Source: Ephydatia muelleri
Taxonomy: Eukaryota > Porifera > Demospongiae > Spongillida > Spongillidae
Direction: 5' to 3'
Length of the DNA: 64,000 bases
Assembly (NCBI GenBank): GCA_013339895.1
Contig: JABACO010000001.1
Coordinates: forward strand, 27,695,023 to 27,759,022
The notes under the pieces were generated by a model. It searched no databases. It was not told the DNA's origin and worked only from the letters and a program-made list of their open reading frames with translations. A program made the position numbers and the translations under genes. Shown in pieces: positions 1-10,858 of the stretch. Position 1 is the first letter of the stretch; the number at the start of each line of letters is the position of its first letter.

Positions 1-322
1 AGTAAAAACTACAAATGGTTATTTTGTTATCGTTCGATGTTTTTAGTTCGAGTTACACGTGATGAACAAACCAGAATAAAAAGGAGAAAAATTAAATTAA
101 AACCAATCGCTCCACAAAAACGACACTGACTAACGAAGCGCACGTTCTATGTACATGTACATATCACACATGTCTTAGAGGAATTATATGCCAGCGGGAG
201 AGTGCTCGTTATAGTGTTAACGTCAGAGTTTAAACGCAAGCTCAAAAACCGCTTCCCACGGTGTAATAAACACTCTACAGGTACACACAAAATGCTTCTG
301 TAAGAACTATTAGAAAACATTG
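1..322. other. No gene recognised
   Basis: AT-rich sequence up to the left arm of the fold-back element. No ORF, repeat or splice-bounded coding block was recognised. Confidence 0.5.
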
Positions 323-802
323 ATATATGGAACGTTCTATACGAAAATGGGTCTTGTGGATTTTATTTTATAACATAATGTGCAAAGAAATTGCAAAGAA
401 ATTGCATATTTCCCGGGCGTTATGCGCCATTAAGGACGTCCTCGTATATGCAGGGGCGGATACAGGAATTCTGGAAGAGGGGGGGGTCCGACATGAATAA
501 TTAATAGGGGGAGGGTCAGGGCGCGGAAGCTTTTGACGGATCGTCATCCCGCACATAATTGGTGACATTCTATAGAAACGTGAAAGGGCGGCGAATACTG
601 TGCGTGGTTCGGTTTGGGGGACTCTATTCTCAGTGCAACTCATAAACTGCGTATCCTAAATTAATGAGTAATCTCTATTTAACAGACTTATTTTCCTATC
701 ATGGCAGATAGCTGTGGAATTAAAATACGTATTTCACATTTGACACTGAATGAACTAATAAAACAGTACAATGAATCTATACAATTACTAAAAAATCATT
801 TA

Positions 803-1575
803 TTGGTACAAAATACAAGATTGAAACATTTTTCTGTTGTGTTTGCTGATAAAAGCTTCACACACCTCATCAATATCAATATCAACATCACTATGCAAAT
901 GCATCAGTGCTAATCCGGCAAAACGCTCAGAACTCATTGTACTTAGTAAATAGGATTTAATACGCCTCAATGCTGAAAAAGACCTTTCTGCTTCACAGCT
1001 AGACACAGGTATAGTGCAGGCAATAATTAATAGTACTCGTATGTTGGGGAAAACATCTTCATCAGCTGCATGGATACAATGTGCCAGATCTGCAGGAATG
1101 ATGTTATCAAGGGATTCAGATTTTAGTTTCCAAAAACGTTGCCACTGTTTTAATTCAGATAGAAGTGATGAAGCACTACGTTCCCAAAACAACAAACATT
1201 TTGCAAGCTCTTGTAAATTACTGTGATTAATAATTAATGTTGGAATTAGATAAAATAAGTGACTACCAACCATACTGAAACTATTGTTTAGTTCTTGCAA
1301 TCGTTCCATGTGATCCAAGAATGGAATTGCCACATTAATACTAATAAACTTCAGGATCTGGATTTTCTGGACCTGCATTAGCCCTGTGTTGCTGTCTTCC
1401 AGATAGACGTGGAACTGTAAGTACTATGCCTAACTCACTACCAATTCTGCTAGCATCCATTAACCAATCATGAAAATCTTTTTCAATGTTCTCTCTGAAA
1501 ATTGCAATATCACTGATGACACTGTGTATCAAGTAATAGGCATGCACAATATCCTCATCTTGCGTCTTACCCATA
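803..1575 (-). pseudogene. hAT transposase C-terminal half, frameshifted
   Basis: The upstream block (about 1575-1344) contains VPRLSGRQQHRAN, the conserved hAT stretch before the dimerisation region. The downstream block (about 1343-803) reads IPFLDHMERL and then the hATC dimerisation domain with CEAERSFSALRRIKSYLLST. The two blocks are in different frames: after PDPEVY the first frame stops, and the second resumes at ISINVAIPF, so a single-base indel near 1343 separates them. The arrangement resembles the ZMYM1-like hAT lineage. No N-terminal BED finger or full DDE core is present. This is a dead transposase and cannot make a full product. Confidence 0.85.
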
Positions 1576-1979
1576 TCTGCATGTGTCAAAAAAGATAAAT
1601 AACTGAAGTATAAAAAAGAAACTCCAGGCCCGTAGCGAGGTAAGTCTGAAAGGGAGGGGGACGGGGGGGGGGGGGGGTTGGATCGATTTCTCATAGGACT
1701 GCGGGGGGGAAGGAGTACTAAGTGGTGTGTGCATGTGGGCCCTCATGCATTCACGCAGCTGCATTCACGTAATGAGATAACGCGATCGGGTGGGTGAAGT
1801 CATAACAGGCGCGCGATTCCTGTACGCATAAATTACCTTTTGCTTTCTTTGAAAAGTAATTCAAGATACTTTCCGAGCCCGAGTGAACACGCTTGCTTGC
1901 CATAACGCTCTCTAGAATATCACGTAATTGGTTTCGCTAATGAATCAAAGTATTAATCTTATTTTCATCATCAGGTCTG

Positions 1980-2040
1980 AGGGGGGGGGGGGGGGGGTCC
2001 GGACACCACCGACCCCCCCCCCCCCCCCCCCCCCCCCCCT
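1980..2040. repeat. Poly-G / poly-C inverted homopolymer pair
   Basis: A run of about 17 G is followed after about 16 bases by a run of about 26 C. It could fold into a G:C hairpin or a G-quadruplex. It lies just inside the right end of the hAT element. Confidence 0.9.
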
Positions 2041-2439
2041 GTATCCGCCACTGATATGTAATACCTTAATGGCGCGTAACGCCCGGGAAATATGCAATTT
2101 CTTTGCACACTTGTATCTCCATAACGGACAAAGCAAAAGTTAACGAACAGAACACATCAATAGCGGTAGGACCCTTCTACATAGGTACCTATTCTGAACC
2201 AATTTGGACACTCCGACCTGAAGATGTGGCCGTTTTGAACCCTAGGGGGTATCGGACCTTGAAACGTCGGTACCCCGCATGTGTAAGACACCAAAATGGA
2301 TTTTCACATATAATAATGGTGTGGTAAAAATAGGAACTCGATAGTGTTAATATTTCGGAAGATATAATATATCGATTTAAATTTTATGTTATAAAATAAA
2401 ATCCACAAGACCCATTTTCGTATAGAAAGTTCCATATAT

Positions 2440-3518
2440 TACATACACAAACATTAGGGCATACAAACAGAATATTATGCATTTGTGCCTGCTGAGAGGA
2501 CAGATCGATGGCAGAGTCTAGTGGGGAGCATGCGCCTCGATGGTATGAGGATCTTGAGCCACGAAGACACATGATTGAAGAACGTAGCAACGAAAGGCTC
2601 AATTTGGCATTTAGGGTTAAGCTGTATGGCTTATCGTGCAATAAGTGATGCAAGCCTCTTATACACTGTAGAAGGTTTAGGCAGCAGGAGTGAGGACCTA
2701 ATCCACCAGAAGGGTCAATTCTATATACATGTAGGACCCGCAGATTTGTTTTGCCATATGGAATGGAATATATTTTTCTACTCTGTGATATTAGCATATT
2801 AACCTAGAAGCCCAGAGTACCACTGCATGATAATATAATGCTTAAAGGAACTGAGATACAATTTAGTGGCACAGGTGCTGATGTTGGGCCAAATGTACAT
2901 ATAAATGACATCGTTGCATGTTTATTCACAATTTGAATTCTAGAAGTCTGAAATGTCCTCTACATATTACTTCTTACCACTGAGAATCGGAGTATCTGTC
3001 ATGGAGTTGTAAGGCGCTGAATTTTTAATTAGCCATACATTTCAACGCAAGCTTTAGATTTCTATTGCACGTAATGGAAAATTAATCATGCATGCGTTCT
3101 TACGCAGAAACGATTCCACACGATGCATCACTGAATAATATACATTATTCCCAATTTTATGTAGTTTTTATTTTTTAAGAACAAAAAAAGAGATTCTTAT
3201 TTTAAATTATTGGTTCAATAGTAAAACTTATGTGCTTAGTGATTGAACATGTATTAATTAATCATTAATAAAATTAATAAATAAAAATTTGTAATACTTT
3301 TTATTGACATCGTTAATCCTTCATATCGATGTGTTTGTTCAATTGAAAAAATTCTCCATCGAGAAAGTGATTTGTGAGACTTAGGATTGGTGGTGAAAAA
3401 AGCAAGGATACAAAGAGTTCGGTTTGATAGGATCCTACATCAAAATTTGTAAGAAGCCTAATGCAGTGATGTTAGATGTACATGTAAGATCAATCAAACC
3501 CCACTGTAACATGCTGTC
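2440..3518. other. No gene recognised
   Basis: Overlapping ORFs of 75-137 codons occur on both strands at 2384-2802, but none shows a known domain and the minus-strand one runs into the fold-back arm. The rest is AT-rich without recognisable structure. Confidence 0.4.
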
Positions 3519-3572
3519 GCTTCCCTAGGATTGTCCTCAATGTATGGACATCGAGGACACTCCTAGGGAAGC
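3519..3572. repeat. 54-nt near-perfect hairpin
   Basis: Two 25-base arms with two mismatches are separated by a 4-base loop (ATGG). The outer 12 bases of each arm, GCTTCCCTAGGA and its complement, match perfectly. It may be the stub of a palindromic MITE. The 4-base loop is short for a microRNA precursor. Confidence 0.85.
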
Positions 3573-5512
3573 GCCATCTTAAATAGGAAAAATACGGCGA
3601 CCTCACTAAAAATTATTGCAAATGTAGTGTATTAACAAACCCTCATGACAAATGCTGAGAAAAATCTGGCTTGCTTGGTATTGAAGTACCCCATACATGT
3701 CTATGGGAATATATTCGTTGATTCGCAAACTGCGAAATAATTACTTATGACTTTTGACCGCTCATTTAAGGGTATGCTTTCTGCACCAACCATCCTAGTA
3801 ATGAAAAATTGCGTTGCAGGGTTTTTTTTTCCCATCAACACACACCTTGGGGGCGTGGAAGGAACGAGGGATGGAATGATTAGGTGAGGCAACACTGCAT
3901 GTAAGCAAGCGCGTGTGTATGCGCGTGTGCGTTTGCGCGGGCTGTGTGTAGGTGCTTAGCACCTGTTATTACATGTACTCACTAATTTGGCAACGGTATT
4001 AATTGCCTGTGTTGTTCATGTTCCTCCCTCTATTGTTCTTTCCAGCTGAGTGGAGCATGCTTTTAGAATCAGTGCTCATTTCGTTGCACTAGTAAATTTA
4101 CCGTAGCTAATTGATTTGGTTTTTGTATATTTCAAGCTGATCCAAATCCGTAACAGTCATCTGTCTCTTAACAGCCTGTCGGGGTCACGACGATGGCCAT
4201 TATTTTGTGCCAAGATGATTTCATGGTTCACAACAGCTGACCTAGTAAACAGGGTGAAGTACATGTACATGTAGATGCAGGTGAACAGCCCGTGAATATA
4301 GAAGAAAGCTGATCACGAACACGCTGCGGTTTCTGAAGTGTGTGCATGATTGCAAATTAGAAGGCGGAAACATGTTAAATTTAATTCAATATCGACATCG
4401 GGTAGCATGATGCAAGTGTAGTGACCCCTGACTCAGCAAGTAGTGACAGGTAAGAAAGACAATGGTAGTACCAAAGGTACAGCATTTATACACATATATG
4501 CACATGCGCACAACATATAGGTCAGAGTCCATCATCAGACAGTCACATGTTTTCAGGCGCCAGCCTGGGACGCTACACAAGCAACTAATAAGATGTGAAT
4601 AAGTACGCCGTGCTGTTGGGGGGGGGGGGAGGGGGGAAGGGGGGGGAGGGGAGGCTGAGCCACTATGCCGAGCCTCTCGTACGCCAATATGTGTTTGCTA
4701 CCTGCTTAGTGCCACATCATTAGTACGGATTTGGATAACGCACCGATCCCCGATGATGGTGCGTGCCTCACCTAATCCTTACCACGCCTCCTAAGTACGT
4801 GTTGTGAAAAAAAATTCCTGCAATGTAATCTTCTACGAACTTCAGTTAGTGTGCTTGAGTAACTTCATCATGAGACTGATCTGAAAAAAATTGGAGGAAG
4901 TTTATATACATTATCATACTAACATCGAAAATTAAGACTCTTTTTTAAAACACATGACTTGCGCACATTCGCAAACAATAATTCGTGGTAACGGCGTTCT
5001 ATTAATTCCTACACTTTCTCGATAGAGAAGTATGTTTTTTTTTAAACTGCTCAATGTGCTCCCTCCTAGCGGACAAATCCACCCGCACCTTCTCCCTTAT
5101 CCATATTTGACACCCCCTCGCAAGATTTCTGCGTCCACGCCTACTTAACTGTAATTTACATACATCACGATGGTATTACAGACTTTGCAATTATGCTCAT
5201 AATCAATGAAATATGCTACAATACGCGAAGTGGTGTGTGTTGCTCCTCACAAACTCACAACTTAAAATCTGACTATATTCCTTATCACCGTGCTACACTA
5301 TCTTCACTCCCAACTTGATAACGATGCATGATGCATACCCATAAGTCATATCATGCACTGCTTAACTAACTCACTACTTATTTCAGATATTGGAAGTGAC
5401 ACAAATCATGTGAAAATGATCCTATAACATGTATTGCCATGACAACCACTGATTAATCTCTGTATTATTGTCTCCCCCCCCACACACACACACTCACACA
5501 CAACATGCTCAG
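3573..5512. other. Intergenic; homopurine tract, no gene recognised
   Basis: Holds a GT/GC-rich alternating stretch near 3905-3950 and a G-rich tract at 4617-4659. I searched it for an Ig-type exon matching the FN3 exon at 5513 and found none. A CA-rich polypyrimidine stretch at 5473-5510 leads into the next exon's acceptor. Confidence 0.5.
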
Positions 5513-7564
5513 GACCCCTGGATGCTCCATCCAAGTTCATAGTTTCCAAATCTCCAATTTCTGGAAACATCACTTTTTTAATCTCCTGGGGTGCTCCATT
5601 CTCTCTTGATGTCACTGACTATCCTGATTTATTCTATTACACCCTGTGTACCAATATCACCATATATGGATGTAGGACCATCCTCAGTGATCCAAACTGC
5701 ACCTTCCCAAGGACATGTACCTCATCAGTTGATTTCACTGACTTTTCACTAAATGGTACAAATGGAGGACAAAACAATACAATCATGGATTATGGTGATC
5801 CAATTCACTTCACATTCTTTGCGGTCAATGGAGCTGGGAATGGATCCAAGGCCAGCTTTACTTATATACTTCCAAAGAAAACATGTACGGGTGGGTGTAT
5901 GCATTAGTGTATACTTTGATGTAACGTACATGTACGTGCATCTTGCACTAATATAAACCGTCTTGCTTAACTTGTTACTACTGTCAGCATGGTTAAAAAT
6001 CTCATCAATCCCTTTAACTGAGCTACACACATTGGGATAAGTTATATTGTACACTCAAAGCTAATTCCTTGCAATAAAAATATACTACTGTGAGAGAGTG
6101 GCTATCTGATCTCATAAACGCAGCCCCAATGTCAGGCACGTGTCGTGCATGTGACTGGACTGTTAGTAAAAGGTTAGTTTGTAACTATATATAATTGTGC
6201 ACAGTGTAGAGCAGAGCAGCAGTTTTTCACAATTACACATCCTTGCTTCCAGCCTTGCTTTTCGCTTCATTTTGAAAACAGGCTACCTTTTTCTTTCATT
6301 GTAAATGTTTCGTATGTTTTTTATTTTTATTTTTATGTATGACAAGCAAAGTCGATAATATCATTCATATTTTGTTTACTTTAGATACAACAACAGTGTT
6401 TTACAATTACACAGCCTTGCTTCCAGCCTTGCGTTTAGCTTCATTTTGAAAACAGGCTACCTTTTTCTTTCATCGTACATTTTTCATGTTTCTTTTTTAT
6501 TTGTATGTATGACAAGCGAAGTCGATAATGTCATCCATATTTTGTTTACTTTAGATACAACTTGGATACATCTAGGTCAGACAGAAGCCATTTCTTTTTC
6601 TCCAACAATGCCAGTCACATTTGCAGCCAGTTCATCTCAAATTGGGGTGTTACTGGCATATATATCAGCCTGTATCGCTGCCGGAGTGGTTCTCTTTACA
6701 ATTGTTTTTGTTATTGTTATTGTTATTGCCAGAAAAAAGCACTCTATATATGTGCCAAAGCAAACGATGGATTTAGGTAGGCTTCTCACTATCACTACAT
6801 TGTTCATTTAATTAATGAGACCAATGCCATTGGTTTTTTTGTGAAGTTAATACGCAGTCAGTCTCACATCAAGGATCACGTTTGAAACTGCTATTAGATG
6901 GGGACTTACTGACATCTCACGGCCAGGCAATGGTAAGCCATTACTATATAACACACATGTAATAGCAATATGAATCACTGCACTGGAATGAACTGACTTT
7001 ATATCTGGAGTACGGTTCATCTCCACACACATCCAAAAGTATAAAAAGTCATTAGACATTTGTAAAGAGCAAAAGGGTAGTAGAAGTAACTTTGTACTTC
7101 ATTTTATTATCAAAATCCTGTAATTATATGGGAATCTAGTTATTATGTGTACGACATTTTAAACACATGCAATCAAATTGATAATTGGAAGGTAATACAA
7201 CTTATTATTATACCATACATGTATGACTTTAACTAAATTTCCATTTCTGATATTATTATTATACCATATGACTTTTACTGAAAACAAATTCTGTAAACAC
7301 AGTATTAAGAGACCCTCCCCCGCTAAAAATTGCAAGCAACAAAATGATTTACATACAACATTTTGCGAGTGTTTCGCATGGGTATAACTGTGCTTGACAT
7401 TGCAAGGTCATTTTTTTAGCATTATTTGATTTTCTTGCTTGATAGGATATGAACCCTGTCGTATTGCCAACGGACACCAAACGAGAGTGCAGAGTGGAGA
7501 CGGATTAGTATGCAGTATACAATGTGTACTGCCTGTTTTCCTGTGTGTTAGGGTTGTAAGTTGA
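5513..7564 (+). CDS. FN3 + transmembrane receptor, 5'-incomplete (locus A)
   Basis: Exon 5513-5884 follows a CAG acceptor and encodes one fibronectin-III-like domain with the conserved Trp in ISWGAPFSLDV and the FN3 terminal motif FFAVNGAGNG. It has four extra cysteines and several N-glycosylation sites. Exon 6555-6776 begins after TTTAG and encodes a Ser/Thr-rich stalk, about 27 hydrophobic residues ending FVIVIVIA, then basic RKKH. Both exons start and end in phase 1, so they join cleanly. A possible last exon (7446-7564) adds 38 residues and a stop; it is much less certain. No signal-peptide or Ig exon was found upstream, so this is either a partial gene or a relic. The FN3 domain is clearly a paralogue of those at 23.5, 31.4, 36.9 and 43.2 kb. 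Role: probably a cell-surface recognition receptor, by inference. Confidence 0.6.
6221..6568 (+). repeat. 174-bp tandem duplication spanning a splice acceptor
   Basis: 6221-6394 and 6395-6568 are diverged tandem copies. Each contains CCTTGCTTCCAGCCTTGC, TTTTGAAAACAGGCTACC and the acceptor TTTGTTTACTTTAG followed by ATACAAC. Only the second copy leads into the transmembrane exon; the first leaves a decoy acceptor 170 bp upstream. Confidence 0.85.
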
Positions 7565-7899
7565 ATGTGAGTGTGAAGAGTACGCGCCTGCATGCGCATT
7601 GGCGCTGGGGCTCTGATCTCATAGAACATAGCGTCAGCGAATCAGGTGGCTTATGGTAGAACATAGATAAGTAATATCTTTTGTAGTGCTGTCAGATTCC
7701 TTGGTTGACATTAAGTTACGGCCCGCAAATACACTTACATTGGTGTAGTCGCGGCATTTTAAGAATGTCACAGGCGCATGCAGCGATCGCTAGTGCGACA
7801 GGGTGAGAGTCAGCTGGCCAGTGGCTGGCCCACTTCGAGAACATCGCTGCCGTTAACAACAGGGAGTCTGAAAAAGAACAATCTTAAGTCGTTGCGCGT
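7565..7899. other. CpG-rich stretch before a small ORF
   Basis: From about 7740 to 8060 the sequence is visibly richer in CG dinucleotides (GCGATCGC, CGTTGCGCG) than the flanks, as at some promoters or young genes. No TATA box was seen. Possible 5' region of the ORF that follows. Confidence 0.3.
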
Positions 7900-7947
7900 G
7901 TGGCTAGCGGCAGACCACTTTCATGCGGTTCCCGGATAACGACTACG

Positions 7948-8316
7948 ATGAGTAGTGCCTTGAAGCTTTACAGAGACGTTTTAACCCTGAAGCGAGAGTT
8001 GTACATCGCTGAGCTACATTCTAGGAAAAGGCAAATAGACAAGGACTGGGCTTCTCTCGGAGATGAATTGGAGCCCCTCTCCGACAGGACCTTGAAGAAA
8101 ACGCACGGGATCGGTTCTGACACAAATGACAAACCTTCAAGTAGCGTTCAGGGTAACATTGCAAGTGCGAATGTGGAACAAGAAAACAGGTTTACAGCTA
8201 TAGGGTTTGCTGGAATTGCGGGAAAAAGAGACATCACACGTTTCTGCCCATGTCGTGGTGCAGAACAACTATGCAGGGAAACAACTCCAGAAATCAGCGG
8301 TCAAATGGACAAGTAA
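7948..8316 (+). CDS. Hypothetical small protein or first exon
   Basis: I do not recognise this. The open frame extends to 7900, but the Met at 7948 (MSSALKLYRDVLTLKREL) starts the part that looks most protein-like: about 50 residues of charged, probably helical sequence. A low-complexity Ser/Asn-rich stretch and a short Cys-containing tail follow (CPCRGAEQLC). It lies in a CpG-rich region and overlaps no recognised repeat. The second half may be intron read-through. It could be a genuine first exon or a chance ORF. Confidence 0.3.
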   Translation: MSSALKLYRDVLTLKRELYIAELHSRKRQIDKDWASLGDELEPLSDRTLKKTHGIGSDTNDKPSSSVQGNIASANVEQENRFTAIGFAGIAGKRDITRFCPCRGAEQLCRETTPEISGQMDK

Positions 8317-10161
8317 TTAATTCGTCCCTCCCATGCACAAGTATAATACTATATGACAATGCCAGTACACATATGTGTACGTATGTACTGTGTCTGTACC
8401 TACGTACTGAGTGCACACAAGTACCTAGTCTCGTACCCAGACCCACACTCACAGCTACGGATGGATTACATCACCGCTACGCGAGGAACTGTCCAACAAA
8501 ATTGGTTCTACGTACGTGCGTACATACAATCAGAATGCAGGTGCTCCGTGACGTCAGAATAATTAAATTCCAATATGGTAATAGTATTTCACTATTTATT
8601 GGGCAGTGTATGTGTCTCGTCCAGGCCAGAACACAGTAAACGTACATGTTGAGGTGCATTATTCATGTATGTTCCTTACCTTCCTCCCTCCCCTCAATAG
8701 GTTTGAATGCGAATTTCCCCTGTTGAAAAAAGGAATCCCTGTGAATGTTGCAGCTGTGATATGGTCATCTTTAGAACTTGTGCATCAAAACTATTGCATA
8801 ACTCCTGTTACATGTCTGCTGAGCGTCCGAGCATGCAAGCAAAGAGACATTTGCTGCTGTAAAGCTGGGTTCTAAAATAGTTGACATTCATGTTCTTAAC
8901 CCAGCCCTATGTCCCTTTGAACCCGTCCTCGAGTGGGAGACATGACTGGTGAAGGGTGTGTGGGGAGGACATGACTGGAGAGTGGGAGTGTGGAGGAGCC
9001 AGGACGGTGGGGGAGACATGACGGGTGAGGGGTGTGGGGGAGTGTGGATAAGAGAGAATTGCATCAACCATAACAATATACATGTAGAGTCCTCAAGCTT
9101 GTATCTTCCCTTCTCTGTGCCCACTGTTGTGAGTGGTAGTCTGCGAAGTAGACTAGTTGCACAGAATATTTCTCTCAGGCAGCAGGCATGACTGCAGTGG
9201 TATGTGTGCTGTGTGCTGTGTGCACATGTGTGGTACACAGATGAATATATCCCTGTGAGGACCCTGCATGTGTTGATCTTGATAAAGGGTATGGCTATAT
9301 GTTGGATGCAATTACCACATATGCGTGAAAGAGAGAGAAAAGATAATTGGGTCATACAATGCTCATCTATACGATAGAATCATGCTATCAATAATGTCAC
9401 ATTATAAAATACCATTTGATTCGCGACGTCTCCAAACTTTGTGTGATGTGCACATAAATTGGTAAGGAGGCATCACACATTAATCTTGCCTCCGGTTACC
9501 CTCACCACCCAAATCACTCACTCCTTCACATAACACCATTTTTCAACGACACGATATCACGCGAGCAGGCTGCCTCAAGCCACACCCACCGGCACTGTGG
9601 CTACGGCTAGGCCGGCTGCTATTAATCGTTACATCATTTCGCTGTCCCACAGACGCACCCTTAGGTTATGTTAGGTTAGCTTACGACGCTTTTAAAATTG
9701 TCATTGGCTCGTACTTCCACACACTACCAGCCTACCACGCTCGCTAGGTTTTGTTTGGTGCTTCGCCACTTTTGTTGACAGCTGATTTCAGTGTCCTTTC
9801 TTTTATACTCCCGCGTGAACCAACGCACTCACTCACTGTACTTGGTAGCTATAGCTTTTTTTTTATAGCCAGGCTATTGTGCGAATAGATAGTTGCTAGA
9901 ACTCAATGACAAAATCATCCCTATACTGCGCTGTCTTGTGACTAACCACTATGGGTAGGGTCGAAGGTTATTGACTACCGAGTGCTGTGTTCCTCGTGTA
10001 CCAGTAATCGTGAGTGTACGGCCTTGCATTCCACTATCCTAAAAGGATATAGACTAATGACGACAAAAGTTGACAGCAAGACAGTTGCACATGGGGTTCA
10101 CAAAGTGCCCTTATAACATTTCATGTAGGGGTTAAAAATATACCTGTTGCTATAAAAAAAC
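8317..10161. other. Intergenic with a short G-rich minisatellite
   Basis: About three imperfect tandem copies of a 35-45 bp unit containing GACATGAC occur at 8935-9045. A dispersed motif TAGTCTCGTACCCAGACC lies at 8426. The rest has no recognised gene; ORFs here are short and compositionally ordinary. Confidence 0.4.
8426..8445 (-). repeat. Dispersed motif GTCTGGGTACGAGA
   Basis: The same 14-mer occurs on the minus strand here and on the plus strand at about 18700-18713 and 19103-19116. A shorter version (TCTCGTACCCAG) is at 46323. It is probably the end or an internal block of a common repeat family; which one cannot be told from this window. Confidence 0.6.
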
Positions 10162-10169
10162 GTCTCAGT

Positions 10170-10764
10170 CAGCCCCGGATCCAGGAATTTGCTATGGGGG
10201 GGGCGGTTTACCAGAGGGGCGGCAATGTATGCGAAGCTGTTTGAACGGAGGAGGGGGGTGCAGTCCGCTTACGACGGGGGGGGGGGGGGGGGGGGAGGGG
10301 GGGGTGCAAGTCCGCTTACGACGGGGGGGGGTGCAGTCCGCTTACGACGGGGGGGGGGGGGGGGGTGCAGTCCGCTTACGACGGGGGGGGGGGGGAGTGC
10401 AGTCCGCTTACGACGGGGGGGGGGGGGGGGGTGCAGTCCGCTTACGACGGGGGGGGGGGGGGTGCAGTCGGCAAGTTACATTAATCAATTCCTCACTCAC
10501 ATGCACGCATTCTCTACTAAAACACAAGAAACATCACGGCAAACGGGTCCACTCCGCACCTGCCCTGTCGTGCTCCACCGCTTCGTTGACATTTGTCCGT
10601 ACAACTGAGTTATCGGGACTTTTAAGTATGGCGCAACACGTTATCTGTAGATCTTTGTCGTCGGGAAGGGGGGGGGGGGGCGGCAAAAGCTGCCAGGGGG
10701 CGGCATTTCATACGCGATGGGGGGGGCGGCCGCCCCCCCCAAGGCTATGCTGGATCCGGGGCTG
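10170..10764. mobile_element. Non-autonomous hAT element (MITE), 595 bp
   Basis: The terminal inverted repeats are perfect over 15 bp: CAGCCCCGGATCCAG at 10170-10184 and its complement at 10750-10764. They are flanked by a perfect 8-bp target-site duplication, GTCTCAGT (10162-10169 and 10765-10772), the size expected of hAT elements. There is no transposase inside. The interior is a G-rich minisatellite plus poly-G/poly-C tracts. ORFs of 139 and 201 codons across it are translations of the repeat and not genes. The intact duplication suggests a recent insertion. Confidence 0.9.
10259..10470 (+). repeat. G-run minisatellite
   Basis: Six units of GTGCAGTCCGCTTACGAC followed by 9-25 G, plus a truncated seventh unit. 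Unit length varies only by the length of the G run. The G runs could form quadruplexes on the plus strand. It sits inside the hAT MITE. Confidence 0.95.
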
Positions 10765-10858
10765 GTCTCAGTACTTCTGCACTAGCTGGTATAATCTGTC
10801 CCGTAGACTTCAACTTTTAGTCTGCGGGATTTAATAAAAATGGACCAAACAGAACTAT

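Larger units (their letters stand above)
451..2053 (-). mobile_element. hAT-type DNA transposon, degenerate
   Basis: The ends are 16-bp terminal inverted repeats: CAGGGGCGGATACAGG at 451-466, and 2038-2053 in inverted orientation with one mismatch. Both ends are flanked by the pentamer ATATG (446-450 and 2054-2058), which looks like a target-site duplication. Classical hAT duplications are 8 bp, so a 5-bp one is atypical. Inside is a minus-strand hAT transposase remnant. Long G and C homopolymers lie near the right end (1980-2040). The element is 1603 bp, too short for a complete hAT transposase, so it is internally deleted as well as frameshifted. Confidence 0.8.
323..2439. repeat. Fold-back (inverted-repeat) structure, split by a hAT insertion
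   Basis: Two pairs of inverted arms are visible. The outer arms are 323-378 and 2384-2439, nearly identical in inverted orientation. The inner arms are about 379-434 and 2064-2109 and share the core TTTCCCGGGCGTTA. The right side has about 270 extra bases (2110-2383) between its inner and outer arm. The left arm has a local duplication of GCAAAGAAATT. The hAT element at 451-2053 occupies the loop. I read this as an older palindromic (MITE-like) element that later took a hAT insertion. Confidence 0.7.

Noticed and set aside
6087..6235. Possible second solo LTR (starts TGTGAG, has TATATAA and GAGCAGAGCAGC like the 23.9-kb LTR)
   Set aside because: No clear 3' end and no target duplication; similarity is patchy, so it is not annotated.
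9655..9690. TTAGGTTATGTTAGGTTAG stretch as a telomere-type repeat
   Set aside because: Only two imperfect units, not an array.
10189..10834. Gly-rich ORFs of 139 and 201 codons
   Set aside because: They are translations of the G-run minisatellite inside the hAT MITE and change with each G-run length.
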